Positions 1-8,600 of a DNA stretch of 64,000 nucleotides are shown here, in pieces. Source of the stretch: CAZUMW01 sp964621615 (GTDB taxonomy: Bacteria; Desulfobacterota; WTBG01; CAIYCZ01; CAIRTM01); NCBI GenBank assembly GCA_964621615.1, contig CAZUMW010000022.1, positions 4,463 through 68,462 of the forward strand, read 5' to 3'. Below the pieces are notes generated by a model. It worked only from the letters and a program-made list of their open reading frames with translations, was not told the DNA's origin and did not search any database. Made by a program: the position numbers and the translations under genes. Numbering within the stretch: position 1 is the first letter of the stretch; each line of letters opens with the position of its first letter.

Positions 1-1227
1 GATCCCCACCGCTTCCGGCAGGTGCTTATAAATTTAATGAGCAATGCGGTGAAATTCACCGAGCGGGGAGAGGTCGAGCTTTGTCTTGAGCTTGCAAAGG
101 AGGAGCAGGACGGCCGCATTTGCATTCACACCACGGTGCGCGATACCGGCATCGGCATTGTCCCTGAAAGGCTTGAAACTGTTTTTGAGCCTTTCGAGCA
201 GGCTGATGGCTCTACTACCCGCAAATACGGCGGCACCGGGCTCGGCCTTTCGATTTGCAAAAAAATTGCAGCTATTATGGGCGGCGACCTGTGGGCAGAG
301 AGCGTGCCCGGCTGCGGGAGCACATTTCATTTTACCGGCTGGGCGAAGGCCTCAAGAGACAGGAATGTGCAGCGGTATGTGCCGGTCTCTTTGTCGGGCA
401 GGCACGTTTTTATTACCGATGACAACGAAACAAATCTTGAAATCTTAAGCCACAGCCTGCGATCGGCGGGCATGCGGGTAGCAGCATTCAACAACGGTGA
501 GGATACGATGGGGGCCCTGAAGGAAGCTGTCCGGTCGGGCTCTGCGCCGGACATATGTGTTCTTGATATCATGATGCCGTGCATGAGCGGCTACGAGCTC
601 GCGCAGCGCGTCAGAAGCATTGCGGGGGATGAGCTGCCGCTTCTTGCTTTTTCATCCTCTGTTGAGGAGGGCTCACGAGAGTGCCTGGAGGCAGGGTTCA
701 ACGGGTTTTTGCCAAAGCCGATCAACCGGATAAAGCTGCTTAAAATGCTTGAGCGGCTTCTGGGGCAGGCAACAGATGAGAGAAACGATTCAGGCGAGAA
801 AATACTTACACGGCATTCAATGCGCGAGGATGCAAAGCACGCCACCTCGATACTGCTGGCAGAGGACAATCCGGTTAATCAGAAGCTGGCCGTCAAGCTG
901 CTTGCCAAGGCAGGCTATCAGGTTACCGTTGCCCAGAACGGAAGGGAGGCGGTGGACCGCTACACGGCGTTTCCGGAAGCGTTTGACATTATCTTTATGG
1001 ATATACAGATGCCGGATCTGAACGGTATTGAGGCAACAAAGCTGCTGCGCAGCCGCGGTTTTGACCGGTTGCCGATTATCGCCATGACCGCCAGCGCCAT
1101 GAAGGGAGACCGGGAGAAATGCCTGGAGGCAGGCATGAATGACTATGTTGCGAAACCGATAAAGCGTGACGTGGTTTTTGAAATGCTCAAAAAATGGGTG
1201 TTTGAGCGCGAGGGCGTTATGGATTGA
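1..1227 (+). CDS. Hybrid sensor histidine kinase/response regulator, 3' part (5' end outside window)
   Basis: The reading frame is open from the first base, so the gene starts upstream; 408 residues are visible. They begin inside a HATPase_c domain: an N box (NLMSNAVKFT) near residues 11-20, G1 box DTGIGI, F box (FEPFEQ) and G2 box GGTGLGL. Two receiver domains follow: the first (about 125-245) has an acidic DDN pocket and the likely phospho-acceptor in LDIMMP; the second (about 280-400) has EDN and acceptor MDIQMP with a K in AKPIK. In this family the kinase autophosphorylates on a histidine (not in the window) and passes phosphate to receivers, here two in tandem. No HPt or output domain follows. 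The sensory input is not visible. Confidence 0.93.
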   Translation, partial: DPHRFRQVLINLMSNAVKFTERGEVELCLELAKEEQDGRICIHTTVRDTGIGIVPERLETVFEPFEQADGSTTRKYGGTGLGLSICKKIAAIMGGDLWAESVPGCGSTFHFTGWAKASRDRNVQRYVPVSLSGRHVFITDDNETNLEILSHSLRSAGMRVAAFNNGEDTMGALKEAVRSGSAPDICVLDIMMPCMSGYELAQRVRSIAGDELPLLAFSSSVEEGSRECLEAGFNGFLPKPINRIKLLKMLERLLGQATDERNDSGEKILTRHSMREDAKHATSILLAEDNPVNQKLAVKLLAKAGYQVTVAQNGREAVDRYTAFPEAFDIIFMDIQMPDLNGIEATKLLRSRGFDRLPIIAMTASAMKGDREKCLEAGMNDYVAKPIKRDVVFEMLKKWVFEREGVMD

Positions 1228-1257
1228 CAGGCCCGGATGCCCGGCGCCCGCTGCGGC

Positions 1258-2112
1258 TTATTCCTGCTTAATCTCCTGCTGTATCATGGCTGAAAGCGCC
1301 TGAAATGACCGGCGCTTTGCCGCGCGCCCGTTTATAAACAGCGCAGGCACCCCTCTGACACCCACGCTTCTGCCAAGCTGCATATCCCGGGCAACCTGCT
1401 GTGCTGCAGAAGAGCCCTTGTACGCTTTTTCAAACCGGTCCTTGTCCAGCCCGAGCTGCTCGACAAATGATGAAATTTTTGATTCATTAAGGTGCCGGGC
1501 GTCGGCGAAAAGCTTTTTGAGCATCGGCAGATACGCTTCCTGCTGCGCTGCTGCAAGTGACGCCCGTGCGGCCTGCCTGGCAAACCGGTGCATTCTGAGC
1601 GGGAAGTGCTTGATTACGACCTTCACCTTTCCGGGATGAGCTTCAAGCACTTTTTCAAGCGTGGGAAAAACGCGGGCGCAATAGGGGCACTGGATATCAA
1701 GAAACGCCACCAGGCTGACAGGCGCGCCTTTGTTGCCGAGCACGGGTGAGTCCCCGACGGGGATATCAAAAATTTTTGCTATGTGTATTTGTGTGACGGT
1801 GCTGTTTTTTGAGTCTGTTACATACAATGTGTTCTCGTCAGGCGAAATGGTCATTTCGGAACAGGAATGTTCAAGCGGTATAGTGCCGGTAATTTTGTCA
1901 GCGGTGAGGGAGTATATCTGCACGCTTTTTTCACACAGAACATACAGGGTTTTGCCGTCCCGGGAAATTGCAAGATCCCTGGGCGCCTGAGGAAGGCTGA
2001 TCCGCTGCTCGATATTCCATTCAATTTCCGCAGACACTGGATTGCAAAAAAGTCCGGCACAGACAAGCACGATGAGAAGTGTTATGATATACTGTTTTGT
2101 GTAGTGATGCAT
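1258..2112 (-). CDS. Exported propeller-repeat plus DsbA-like thioredoxin-fold protein
   Basis: 284 residues. An N-terminal signal peptide (hydrophobic stretch LLIVLVCAGLF, ending near VSAE) is followed by a short YVTN-type beta-propeller segment (about 35-110; motifs LAISRDGKTLYVL and MTISPDENTLYV). The rest is a DsbA/DsbG-like thioredoxin fold with active-site CPYC near residue 142 and the cis-proline region GVRGVPALFING near the end. The expected role is periplasmic thiol oxidation or disulfide isomerisation; attaching propeller repeats to the N-terminus is unusual. There are only about two repeats, too few for a closed propeller, so it may be a remnant or oligomerise. An AAGGAG ribosome site precedes the ATG. 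The gene converges on the upstream kinase and is divergent from the next lipoprotein gene. Confidence 0.85.
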   Translation of the reverse strand: MHHYTKQYIITLLIVLVCAGLFCNPVSAEIEWNIEQRISLPQAPRDLAISRDGKTLYVLCEKSVQIYSLTADKITGTIPLEHSCSEMTISPDENTLYVTDSKNSTVTQIHIAKIFDIPVGDSPVLGNKGAPVSLVAFLDIQCPYCARVFPTLEKVLEAHPGKVKVVIKHFPLRMHRFARQAARASLAAAQQEAYLPMLKKLFADARHLNESKISSFVEQLGLDKDRFEKAYKGSSAAQQVARDMQLGRSVGVRGVPALFINGRAAKRRSFQALSAMIQQEIKQE

Positions 2113-2142
2113 GAGGAGCTCCTTGCATGAAGGTTTTTTTAT

Positions 2143-2189
2143 TAGGAGCGTGTCTGGATACTTCGAGTAAGTATCTCGACAAGCTCCTA
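2143..2189. repeat. 47-bp imperfect inverted repeat between divergent genes
   Basis: Arms 2143-2163 and 2169-2189 match at 18 of 21 positions (TAGGAGC...ATACTT against AAGTAT...GCTCCTA) around the 5-base loop CGAGT. It lies in the 112-bp spacer between two divergent start codons, so it can be an operator or a leader hairpin but not a terminator of either gene. No transposase is nearby. Confidence 0.75.
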
Positions 2190-2224
2190 CCTTAACGCAA
2201 ATTCAACGCTGTGGCAAGCATGAT

Positions 2225-3226
2225 ATGATCAGACCAGACCCAGAGTCATTAGCGGCCATTAGCCGCCTTGCCGCCCTGATCCGGAAACGGCCGGCTGCAT
2301 CAGGGGCAGCGGCTGCGGTGATTTGTGCATGCCTGTGGTGTTCAATCGGCTGTGCGCCCGGGCTCCGGAATGCCCGGGAGAGCAATCCGGTACGGCTGCC
2401 GGACGTAATTCAGCGCGCCTATGCTGCTGCCGCACAGGATGCCGGCTTCCCCAGGCCCATGCCTCCCGGTTTGCCGGAATATTTCAAAGCGCTTATCGCC
2501 GACGGGGTATTGACGGTCGGCTTTGGTATCGGAACCCCTGATCTGGCTCCTGTCAGTGTTTCTCCATCAGTTAGCGACCGGTCATTCAGCTCTACGGTCG
2601 TACTTTTTAACAGGGAAATACAATTGCATGCCTCACTTGTTCTGACGCGCAGTCAGTTCGCGGAGGCTCTTTCAGCGTGTGAGATTATTTTTGTAACCTC
2701 ACATTCGCGCTTCGGGGCAGGGCCGGTATTTTTTTGTGACGGTAAGGCCCGCCCCTTTCGCATGCAGCAGACCCCGGGCTATGAAATTGTCATGCCCGAC
2801 GCCGAAGTGTGCGGGTATGACGGTACTGTTTATTACACGTTCAATAATCCGCTAAAGACAGAATCCTACACGGTGTTCGCCCCTGACAGCACTGAGCTTG
2901 ATTCTGCAAACCCCTATCACGGATATCAGCTGATCGTTCTGTCGACCTGCTCAAGCAGAAAACATTTTGAGGACGAAATAGCATCCTTCAGGGCCGGCTA
3001 CCCCACCACCGCTGTTTTTACAACACGGCCGTGCTGCATGGATACCAAAACGCGCATGTTTTCCCGTCTTTTGTATGAACTGTTTCAGGCGCGTCCCATG
3101 CCCGCCGTTGTTTCAGGGCTTAACGAGCAATATCGCGCAATAGCCTGGGAGAATGTGCAGGACGGCCGCGGGCCCTGGGAGATTATCGACCGGCTGTATG
3201 AAGTGGGCATCAATACCATGCGCTGA
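2225..3226 (+). CDS. Putative lipoprotein with possible caspase-like (clan CD) fold
   Basis: 333 residues, not recognised as a named family. The N-terminus has a basic region, a hydrophobic segment and a lipobox-like SIGC (Cys43), suggesting a lipoprotein, although about 25 residues before the hydrophobic core are more than usual; the true start may be downstream. Two features suggest a caspase/C25-like Cys-His dyad: a beta strand ending in His160 (IIFVTSHSRFG) and a later strand ending in Cys242 (LIVLSTCSS). This is a pattern-based inference with no database support. The C-terminal part is cysteine containing (RPCCMD). The ribosome site is weak. It stands alone, divergent from the thioredoxin-fold gene. 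Confidence 0.6.
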   Translation: MIRPDPESLAAISRLAALIRKRPAASGAAAAVICACLWCSIGCAPGLRNARESNPVRLPDVIQRAYAAAAQDAGFPRPMPPGLPEYFKALIADGVLTVGFGIGTPDLAPVSVSPSVSDRSFSSTVVLFNREIQLHASLVLTRSQFAEALSACEIIFVTSHSRFGAGPVFFCDGKARPFRMQQTPGYEIVMPDAEVCGYDGTVYYTFNNPLKTESYTVFAPDSTELDSANPYHGYQLIVLSTCSSRKHFEDEIASFRAGYPTTAVFTTRPCCMDTKTRMFSRLLYELFQARPMPAVVSGLNEQYRAIAWENVQDGRGPWEIIDRLYEVGINTMR

Positions 3227-3362
3227 CTCGCTGCCGAGGGCGCTTTTGCTCTGCCCGGGGCAAAGCAGCACAGCGCCTGCGCTCACACAGAGAAGGGTCC
3301 CTGTTGGCAAAAGTGCGGCGCCCGTGAAATCAAGTTATTCTGTCAGCGCGCTGCGGGGGGGG

Positions 3363-3701
3363 CTAATGTATCATGATTGTTCCGAGAGGCGTTATTTCAA
3401 GGGCGGTGAATTTAACGGCCATACCGTCCGTATCGCATCGCACGACCGTTCCCTGCGCCTTCATCTGGAGATGATTTTCTGAGGAAATAAAAGAGCTTGA
3501 TTTTTGAGGTATAAGAATTTCTGCAGAAAGCACGTCACCCTCGCAGACGGGAAAGGACGGGGTATGAAAAAAAGCACCGCCTGCGCTGATGTCGCGCGTG
3601 TTAAGCACAACATGTTTCTCTCCGTCCTGAAGCGTCAGACGTGCAGCAGCGCTGATTTCAAACCGATCGTATTTTCGCCGGTCATCGGCTGAAAATCCCA
3701 T
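3363..3701 (-). CDS. PilZ domain protein
   Basis: 112 residues making up a single PilZ domain. The two c-di-GMP-binding signatures are visible: a basic RRKYDR near residues 8-13 and the DISAGG motif (D/N-x-S-x-x-G) near residue 38. PilZ proteins change conformation on binding cyclic di-GMP and act on motility, secretion or polysaccharide synthesis machinery. The target is unknown, since the neighbours are not flagellar or polysaccharide genes. An HD-GYP regulator, a likely c-di-GMP phosphodiesterase, is encoded at 33.6 kb, so the window contains both a receptor and a degrader. Confidence 0.85.
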   Translation of the reverse strand: MGFSADDRRKYDRFEISAAARLTLQDGEKHVVLNTRDISAGGAFFHTPSFPVCEGDVLSAEILIPQKSSSFISSENHLQMKAQGTVVRCDTDGMAVKFTALEITPLGTIMIH

Positions 3702-4050
3702 AATGTCCCCCCCCTGGACTGCAAACTGACTGAGTGCGGTGCGGGCGTATGGATTTCTGTCAAATGCTCATAAACAGAAGCACCGCAATAAATATTTATC
3801 AATTATATCATATAGTAGGTAAAAAAATAAGGATAAATTTATCGTTAGAAGGTATTATTTTTTTCTTACTTTTGCCATGTATTAGCATGGATGTATATAC
3901 GAATAAAGTATGAGTAAAAAAGAAAAAAAGTTTATTGCTAAAGGACTGATAGCGGTCAATAGAGAAAACCGACCCCGGCTCGGTGCGGCTGCGGAGGCTA
4001 AAGAAAAAACTGCTGACAGCAGCCTGTTGCGGCAATGCCGAAGAAAATGC
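3702..4050. other. AT-rich intergenic region with a candidate promoter
   Basis: Spacer between the divergent PilZ and propeller-like genes. A sigma70-like promoter reads TTGCCA (3872-3877), 16 bases, TATATA (3894-3899) on the plus strand. A small inverted repeat CCATG/CATGG (3875-3890) overlaps it and may be an operator. The predicted transcript would start near 3906, which argues against using the in-frame ATG at 3910 unless translation is leaderless. Confidence 0.45.
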
Positions 4051-4932
4051 ATGATAAGCATGCGCGTGTTCATTATTGCCGCAGTTATCGGATTAGACTT
4101 TTTTTGTTCCGGTGTTTATGCCGGTCGCGCGTTTAATTGCAGGGGCTCCCGGCACATAAACACCGGCTTGCTGCATGCTGTTCCGGAGTTTGATGTGTCC
4201 CCGGTTATCGATGAAGTGTCGGCGGCAGTGTATGACCGCAGCCGGGATGTGGTCTGGACGCTCGGTGACAGCGGCACGGGTGCGTTTCTGGGAAGAACGG
4301 CTCTGGAAACCGGTGCTACCGATAAAATAGCTGTTACCGGGGCTGACAACATAGACTGGGAAGCGCTGATCATGGATGAAGAGGGATTTCTGTGGATCTG
4401 TGATATTGGAGACAACAGCGCCGTCCGGGATCATGTCAGCCTCTATAAAGTATCCCCCTGGCAGATATCGGAAGAAAAAAACACCGTTGCCGTGAATGTC
4501 CAAATGGATATTACATATCCAGACGGGCCCATGGATGTGGAAGCAGCAGTATATGACAGCGGCAGTATGTATCTCATTGAAAAAGTGCCGTTCCAAAGCT
4601 CTGCATATACCTTTCCGCGAGTTGTTTCCGTCCCGGCTGCAGCAGAAGATCATGTTGTGCTTACAGCCGAACCCGCCGGACAGATAGCGGCGCACCGGTT
4701 TATAACCGATGCAGCGGTTACGCCGTACGGTGACGTGATGCTGCTTACCTATTCGGGGATATGTTGCTGCATCAACTGGCAGGGCAGCCGGCGCTTTGCG
4801 CTGCCGCTCAAACATTTTTTTTTCGGCCAGCAGGAAAGCATAGCACACGTTGACAATAACAGGTTTTTAGTGGGTATTGAATCCGGAAAATTTTTTATGA
4901 TAACTGTGCCGGTACTTTTTTTTGCTTTTTGA
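4051..4932 (+). CDS. Secreted beta-propeller-like protein of unknown function
   Basis: 294 residues from the ATG at 4051, chosen because it directly precedes a signal peptide (MRVFIIAAVIGLDFF, cleavage near VYAG). The frame is open upstream to an ATG at 3910, but those extra residues are charged and would bury the signal. The mature part has the pattern WEALIMDEEGFLW followed by CDIGDN, seen in secreted propeller proteins related to the esterase-like domain of phytase. Repeated strands (VVWTLGDSG, VEAAVYDSG, MLLTYSG) fit a propeller. No enzymatic motif can be assigned. It is followed by a hairpin terminator in the gap before the convergent H1-like gene. Confidence 0.65.
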   Translation: MISMRVFIIAAVIGLDFFCSGVYAGRAFNCRGSRHINTGLLHAVPEFDVSPVIDEVSAAVYDRSRDVVWTLGDSGTGAFLGRTALETGATDKIAVTGADNIDWEALIMDEEGFLWICDIGDNSAVRDHVSLYKVSPWQISEEKNTVAVNVQMDITYPDGPMDVEAAVYDSGSMYLIEKVPFQSSAYTFPRVVSVPAAAEDHVVLTAEPAGQIAAHRFITDAAVTPYGDVMLLTYSGICCCINWQGSRRFALPLKHFFFGQQESIAHVDNNRFLVGIESGKFFMITVPVLFFAF

Positions 4933-4958
4933 AGAAAACTGAGCCTGCCCTAACAAAA

Positions 4959-4987
4959 AGCGCCCCGCAGATGCTCTGCGGGGCGCT
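4959..4987 (-). terminator. Rho-independent terminator of the H1-like gene
   Basis: A perfect 13-bp stem (AGCGCCCCGCAGA paired with TCTGCGGGGCGCT) with a 3-base loop lies between two convergent genes. Read on the minus strand it is followed by TTTTGTTA, so it serves the lysine-rich gene ending at 5013; on the plus strand there is no T-run, but the same stem may slow polymerase coming from the propeller-like gene. Confidence 0.8.
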
Positions 4988-5012
4988 CTGTCAGATGGAC
5001 CTGAACCGGTTT

Positions 5013-5291
5013 TTACTTCTTCTTGGCCTTTGATGCTGTTTTCTTTTTAGCAGGTGCTTTTTTCTTTGCCGCGGTTTTTTTCTTTGCGGGTGCTTTTTTC
5101 TTAGCAGGCGCTTTTTTCTTTGCCGCAGCTTTTTTCTTTGCTGCATCGGCTTTTTCCTTGGCTGCGGCTTTTTTAAGATCGCCGTCAAGCTTTTTGAGCC
5201 GCGCCTTTGCCGCCTTTGCATCTTTGTCAAGCCGGGTGATTTTTTTCTTTGTGTCGCTGATCCATCGTTTAATCTGTTTTGAGCTTGCCAT
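5013..5291 (-). CDS. Histone H1-like lysine/alanine-rich DNA-binding protein
   Basis: 92 residues. The first 45 are a charged helical segment (MASSKQIKRWISD...). The rest is nearly pure AAKKK/APAKKK repeats, at least seven imperfect pentamer units. Such tails are typical of bacterial H1-like proteins (HC1/HC2 in Chlamydia, similar tails in other bacteria), which bind and compact DNA without sequence specificity. The antisense frame is an alanine/phenylalanine-rich artefact. A clear GGGAGGG ribosome site precedes the ATG and a strong terminator follows the stop. Because the repeat is slippery, copy number may vary between strains. Confidence 0.75.
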   Translation of the reverse strand: MASSKQIKRWISDTKKKITRLDKDAKAAKARLKKLDGDLKKAAAKEKADAAKKKAAAKKKAPAKKKAPAKKKTAAKKKAPAKKKTASKAKKK

Positions 5292-5512
5292 AGTACCCTC
5301 CCTTTTGTGATAAGAAATAATAAAAATTGTAGCAGAACTAAGTTATCTCTCGTATCGGATACTGCATATCAAACTTTAAAAAAAAAATACAATAATTTTT
5401 TTTTATGAGCGCAATACATGTAATAACAAAGCAGTCGAACAAAACTTTATACGCTATTATTGTACGATTGCAACTCATTCACATAACAAAGTCAATTAGA
5501 TGAAAAAAGAGC

Positions 5513-5542
5513 TTGAAAGCATTTTATATGCTGCGTTATAGT
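5513..5542 (+). promoter_or_regulatory. Candidate promoter of uvrA-murJ
   Basis: TTGAAA (5513-5518), 18 bases, TATAGT (5537-5542), about 80 bases before the uvrA start. The surrounding gap 5292-5624 is AT-rich, with A and T runs, and holds no gene I can support. No SOS box (CTG-N10-CAG type) was recognised by eye. Confidence 0.5.
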
Positions 5543-5624
5543 CTAAAGATTTATTGGTTTAATTTTTTGTATAACCAAAGCCGATACAACCGTTATCGAC
5601 TTCGGTACACACAGAGAAAAGGGA

Positions 5625-8600
5625 ATGAAAGACAGCATACGCATTACGGGAGCGCGTCAGAACAATTTAAAAAATGTAACCGTCGATATTCCGTTAAACC
5701 GTATTTCCGTTATCACCGGAGTGAGCGGTTCCGGAAAATCAAGCCTTGCATTTGATACCGTTTTTGCAGAAGGGCAGCGGCGCTACATTGAAAGCTTTTC
5801 TGCATATGCCCGCCAGTTCATGGACCGGATGGACAAGCCGGGCGTGGATCACATAGAAGGAATATTGCCCGCCATAGCCATAAACCAGAGCAATCCGGTA
5901 AAAAGCTCACGCTCCACGCTGGGAACCCTGACCGAGATAGCCGATTATGTAAAACTGCTGTTCCCCCGGCTTGCCACCCTGCTGTGTGAAAAGTGCGGCA
6001 AGCCGGTTGAAAAGGATTCCCCGTCAAGCATGGCACGCAAAATAATCGACGAATTTTCCGGCAGAAAATGTCTGGTTACCTTTCCCTTTGTGATCAGCAG
6101 CGACTCCCGCGTAACCGCCGAGGATATTGAGCAGGGGCTCAGGCGTCAGGGCTTTTTCCGCGTGTGCCGCAACGCTGCCGCAGCTGAGATTTCAACAGAA
6201 ATGATTGCCGGGCAGCGGGGAGCGACACTGCATATCGTGGTCGACCGCGTGATTGTGTCGGAATCGGCAAAAAAGCGGCTGCTTGATTCCCTTGAAACAG
6301 CAGTCACCTTCGGCAGGGGGCAGGTTGTGCTTTTTCCCGCAGATGAGGCATCGCGTCCGGCCACGTTCAGCACCGGCTTTCACTGCCCCCGCTGTGATAT
6401 CCGGTACCGCGCTCCGGTAGCCGGGATGTTTTCTTTTAACAGCCCGCTGGGCGCCTGCGAGCACTGTAACGGTTTTGGAAAAACCATTGAGGTTGATATC
6501 GGTGCCGTTATTCCCGACCCCGGCCTGGCGCTGCGGGATGACGCCGTCAAGCCCTGGTCCACACCGGCGTACCGGGGGGCCTACTATGAGCTGATCGACT
6601 ATTGCACGGAAAAAAAGATACCGGTCGATATTCCGTTTTCGGAGCTGAGCGCCGCCCAGAAAGAAACGATTATAGAGGGCGATGACCGCTTTTACGGCAT
6701 ACGGGGTTTTTTCCGATGGCTTGAAACAAAAACATATAAGATGCATATACGGGTCTTGCTTTCAAAATATCGCGCCTATGAAACGTGCCACGGCTGCGGC
6801 GGCACCCGCTTTAAGCCGGCAACCCTGCAGTACCGCATCGGCGGCTGCACCATAGCCGACATGTATGCCATGTGCATCGCCGATTCCCTTCGCTTTTTTA
6901 AATCGCTGGCCGCGCAGCCCCATCGCGACAAGACAGTACGGGTGCTTCTGAGCGAAATAGAAAGCCGCCTTTCATACCTGAGCCGCGTCGGCCTCGGCTA
7001 TGTCACCCTTGACCGTCAGTCGCGCACTCTTTCCGGCGGCGAGATCCAGAGGGCCAGCCTGACAACCGCCCTGGGGTCCTCGCTGGTCAATACGCTGTAT
7101 GTACTTGATGAGCCGAGCATAGGGCTGCACCCCCGGGATACGCATCTGCTGATGGATATTCTGAAGGGCCTCCGTGACGCCGGCAATACAATTCTTCTGG
7201 TCGAGCACGAGCCCGATATCATCAGACGCTGCGATTATGTGATAGACCTGGGCCCGGGCTCCGGGCAGGACGGCGGCGCGGCTGTCTTTCGCGGCTCGCC
7301 GCGCGAGCTGCTTTCCAGCGCATCGCTCACCGGGCGATACCTTTCCGGCTCCCTTCAGATATCAGCGCCCAAACAGCGGAAGCAATCCGGCGGGAAAGCC
7401 TGCATACAGCTCAGCGGAGCAGCGGTTCACAACCTGAAGCACTTGCAGGGCCGGATTCCGCTTGATTCACTTGTGTGTATTACCGGCGTGTCGGGATCGG
7501 GGAAAAGCACGCTTCTGGAAAATGTTCTGTATGCCTCCCTGAGCGGGAAGCGGCACCGCGAACAGTGGTGCCGGTTTGCGGGCACGGCCGTCCCGCGCCA
7601 GGTCATCCTCATGGACCAGAGCCCCATAGGAAAAACGCCACGCTCCAACCCGCTGACCTACATGCATATATTTGAGCCGATCAGGGCCCTGTTTGCACAG
7701 ACCGAGCTTGCACAGAAGCGCGGCTACACCCCCTCAACATTTTCATTCAACACCAGGGGGGGGCGGTGCGAACAGTGCGGCGGTGAAGGGTTTGAAAAAA
7801 TCGAGATGCAGTTTCTGGCTGACGTGTACGTAACCTGCCCCTACTGCCGGGGCACCCGCTATTTTCCGGAAATACTCGACGTTGCCTATCGGGAAAAAAA
7901 TATTCACCAGGTGCTCAGCATGACCGTTTCTGAAGCTCGCATCTTTTTTGCAGACACGCCGAAGGTGGAGTATCCTCTCCGGCTGCTTGAAATGATCGGC
8001 CTCGGCTATCTCAGGCTCGGGCAGTCCGCTAACACGCTTTCGGGCGGTGAATCCCAGCGGCTTAAGCTCGCATCCTTTATCAGGAGGGGAAGCAATGCAA
8101 AGACGCTGTTTTTGTTTGATGAGCCGACAACCGGGCTGCACCCGGCCGATATTACAAAGCTGCTTGATGCCTTTGGGTTTCTTATCAGAAGCGGCCACTC
8201 GGTAATTGTGGTAGAGCACAACCTGGATGTTATTAAAAGCGCCGACCATATTGTTGACCTCGGGCCGGAGGGGGGGGATGGCGGAGGGCATATTGTGGCC
8301 CAGGGATCCCCCGAGGCCGTAATGGCGGAGCCCGCTTCCCACACGGGACGGTTTCTAAAGAGCTGTCTTTCCGGGCCGGAAGAGCAGCCCCGCCGGGAGG
8401 CCTGCGGCGTTTTTTCAGAGCCCGGAACCGGCCCGGAGCACACCGCGATTCACATCAGCGGCGCCCGGGAGCACAACCTGCAAAATATCACAGTTGATAT
8501 TCCGCGGGAGAAAGTTGTTGTCATAACCGGGCTGAGCGGGTCGGGGAAATCAACGCTTGCCTTTGATATTCTTTTTGCTGAAGGGCAGCGCAGATTTCTT

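Noticed and set aside
4093..4848. 251-codon minus-strand frame
   Set aside because: Antisense to the secreted propeller-like gene, with no domain.
5023..5310. Alanine/phenylalanine-rich plus-strand frame and short tandem repeats as a possible repeat array
   Set aside because: It is the antisense of the AAKKK coding repeats; spacing and sequence are not those of a CRISPR array.
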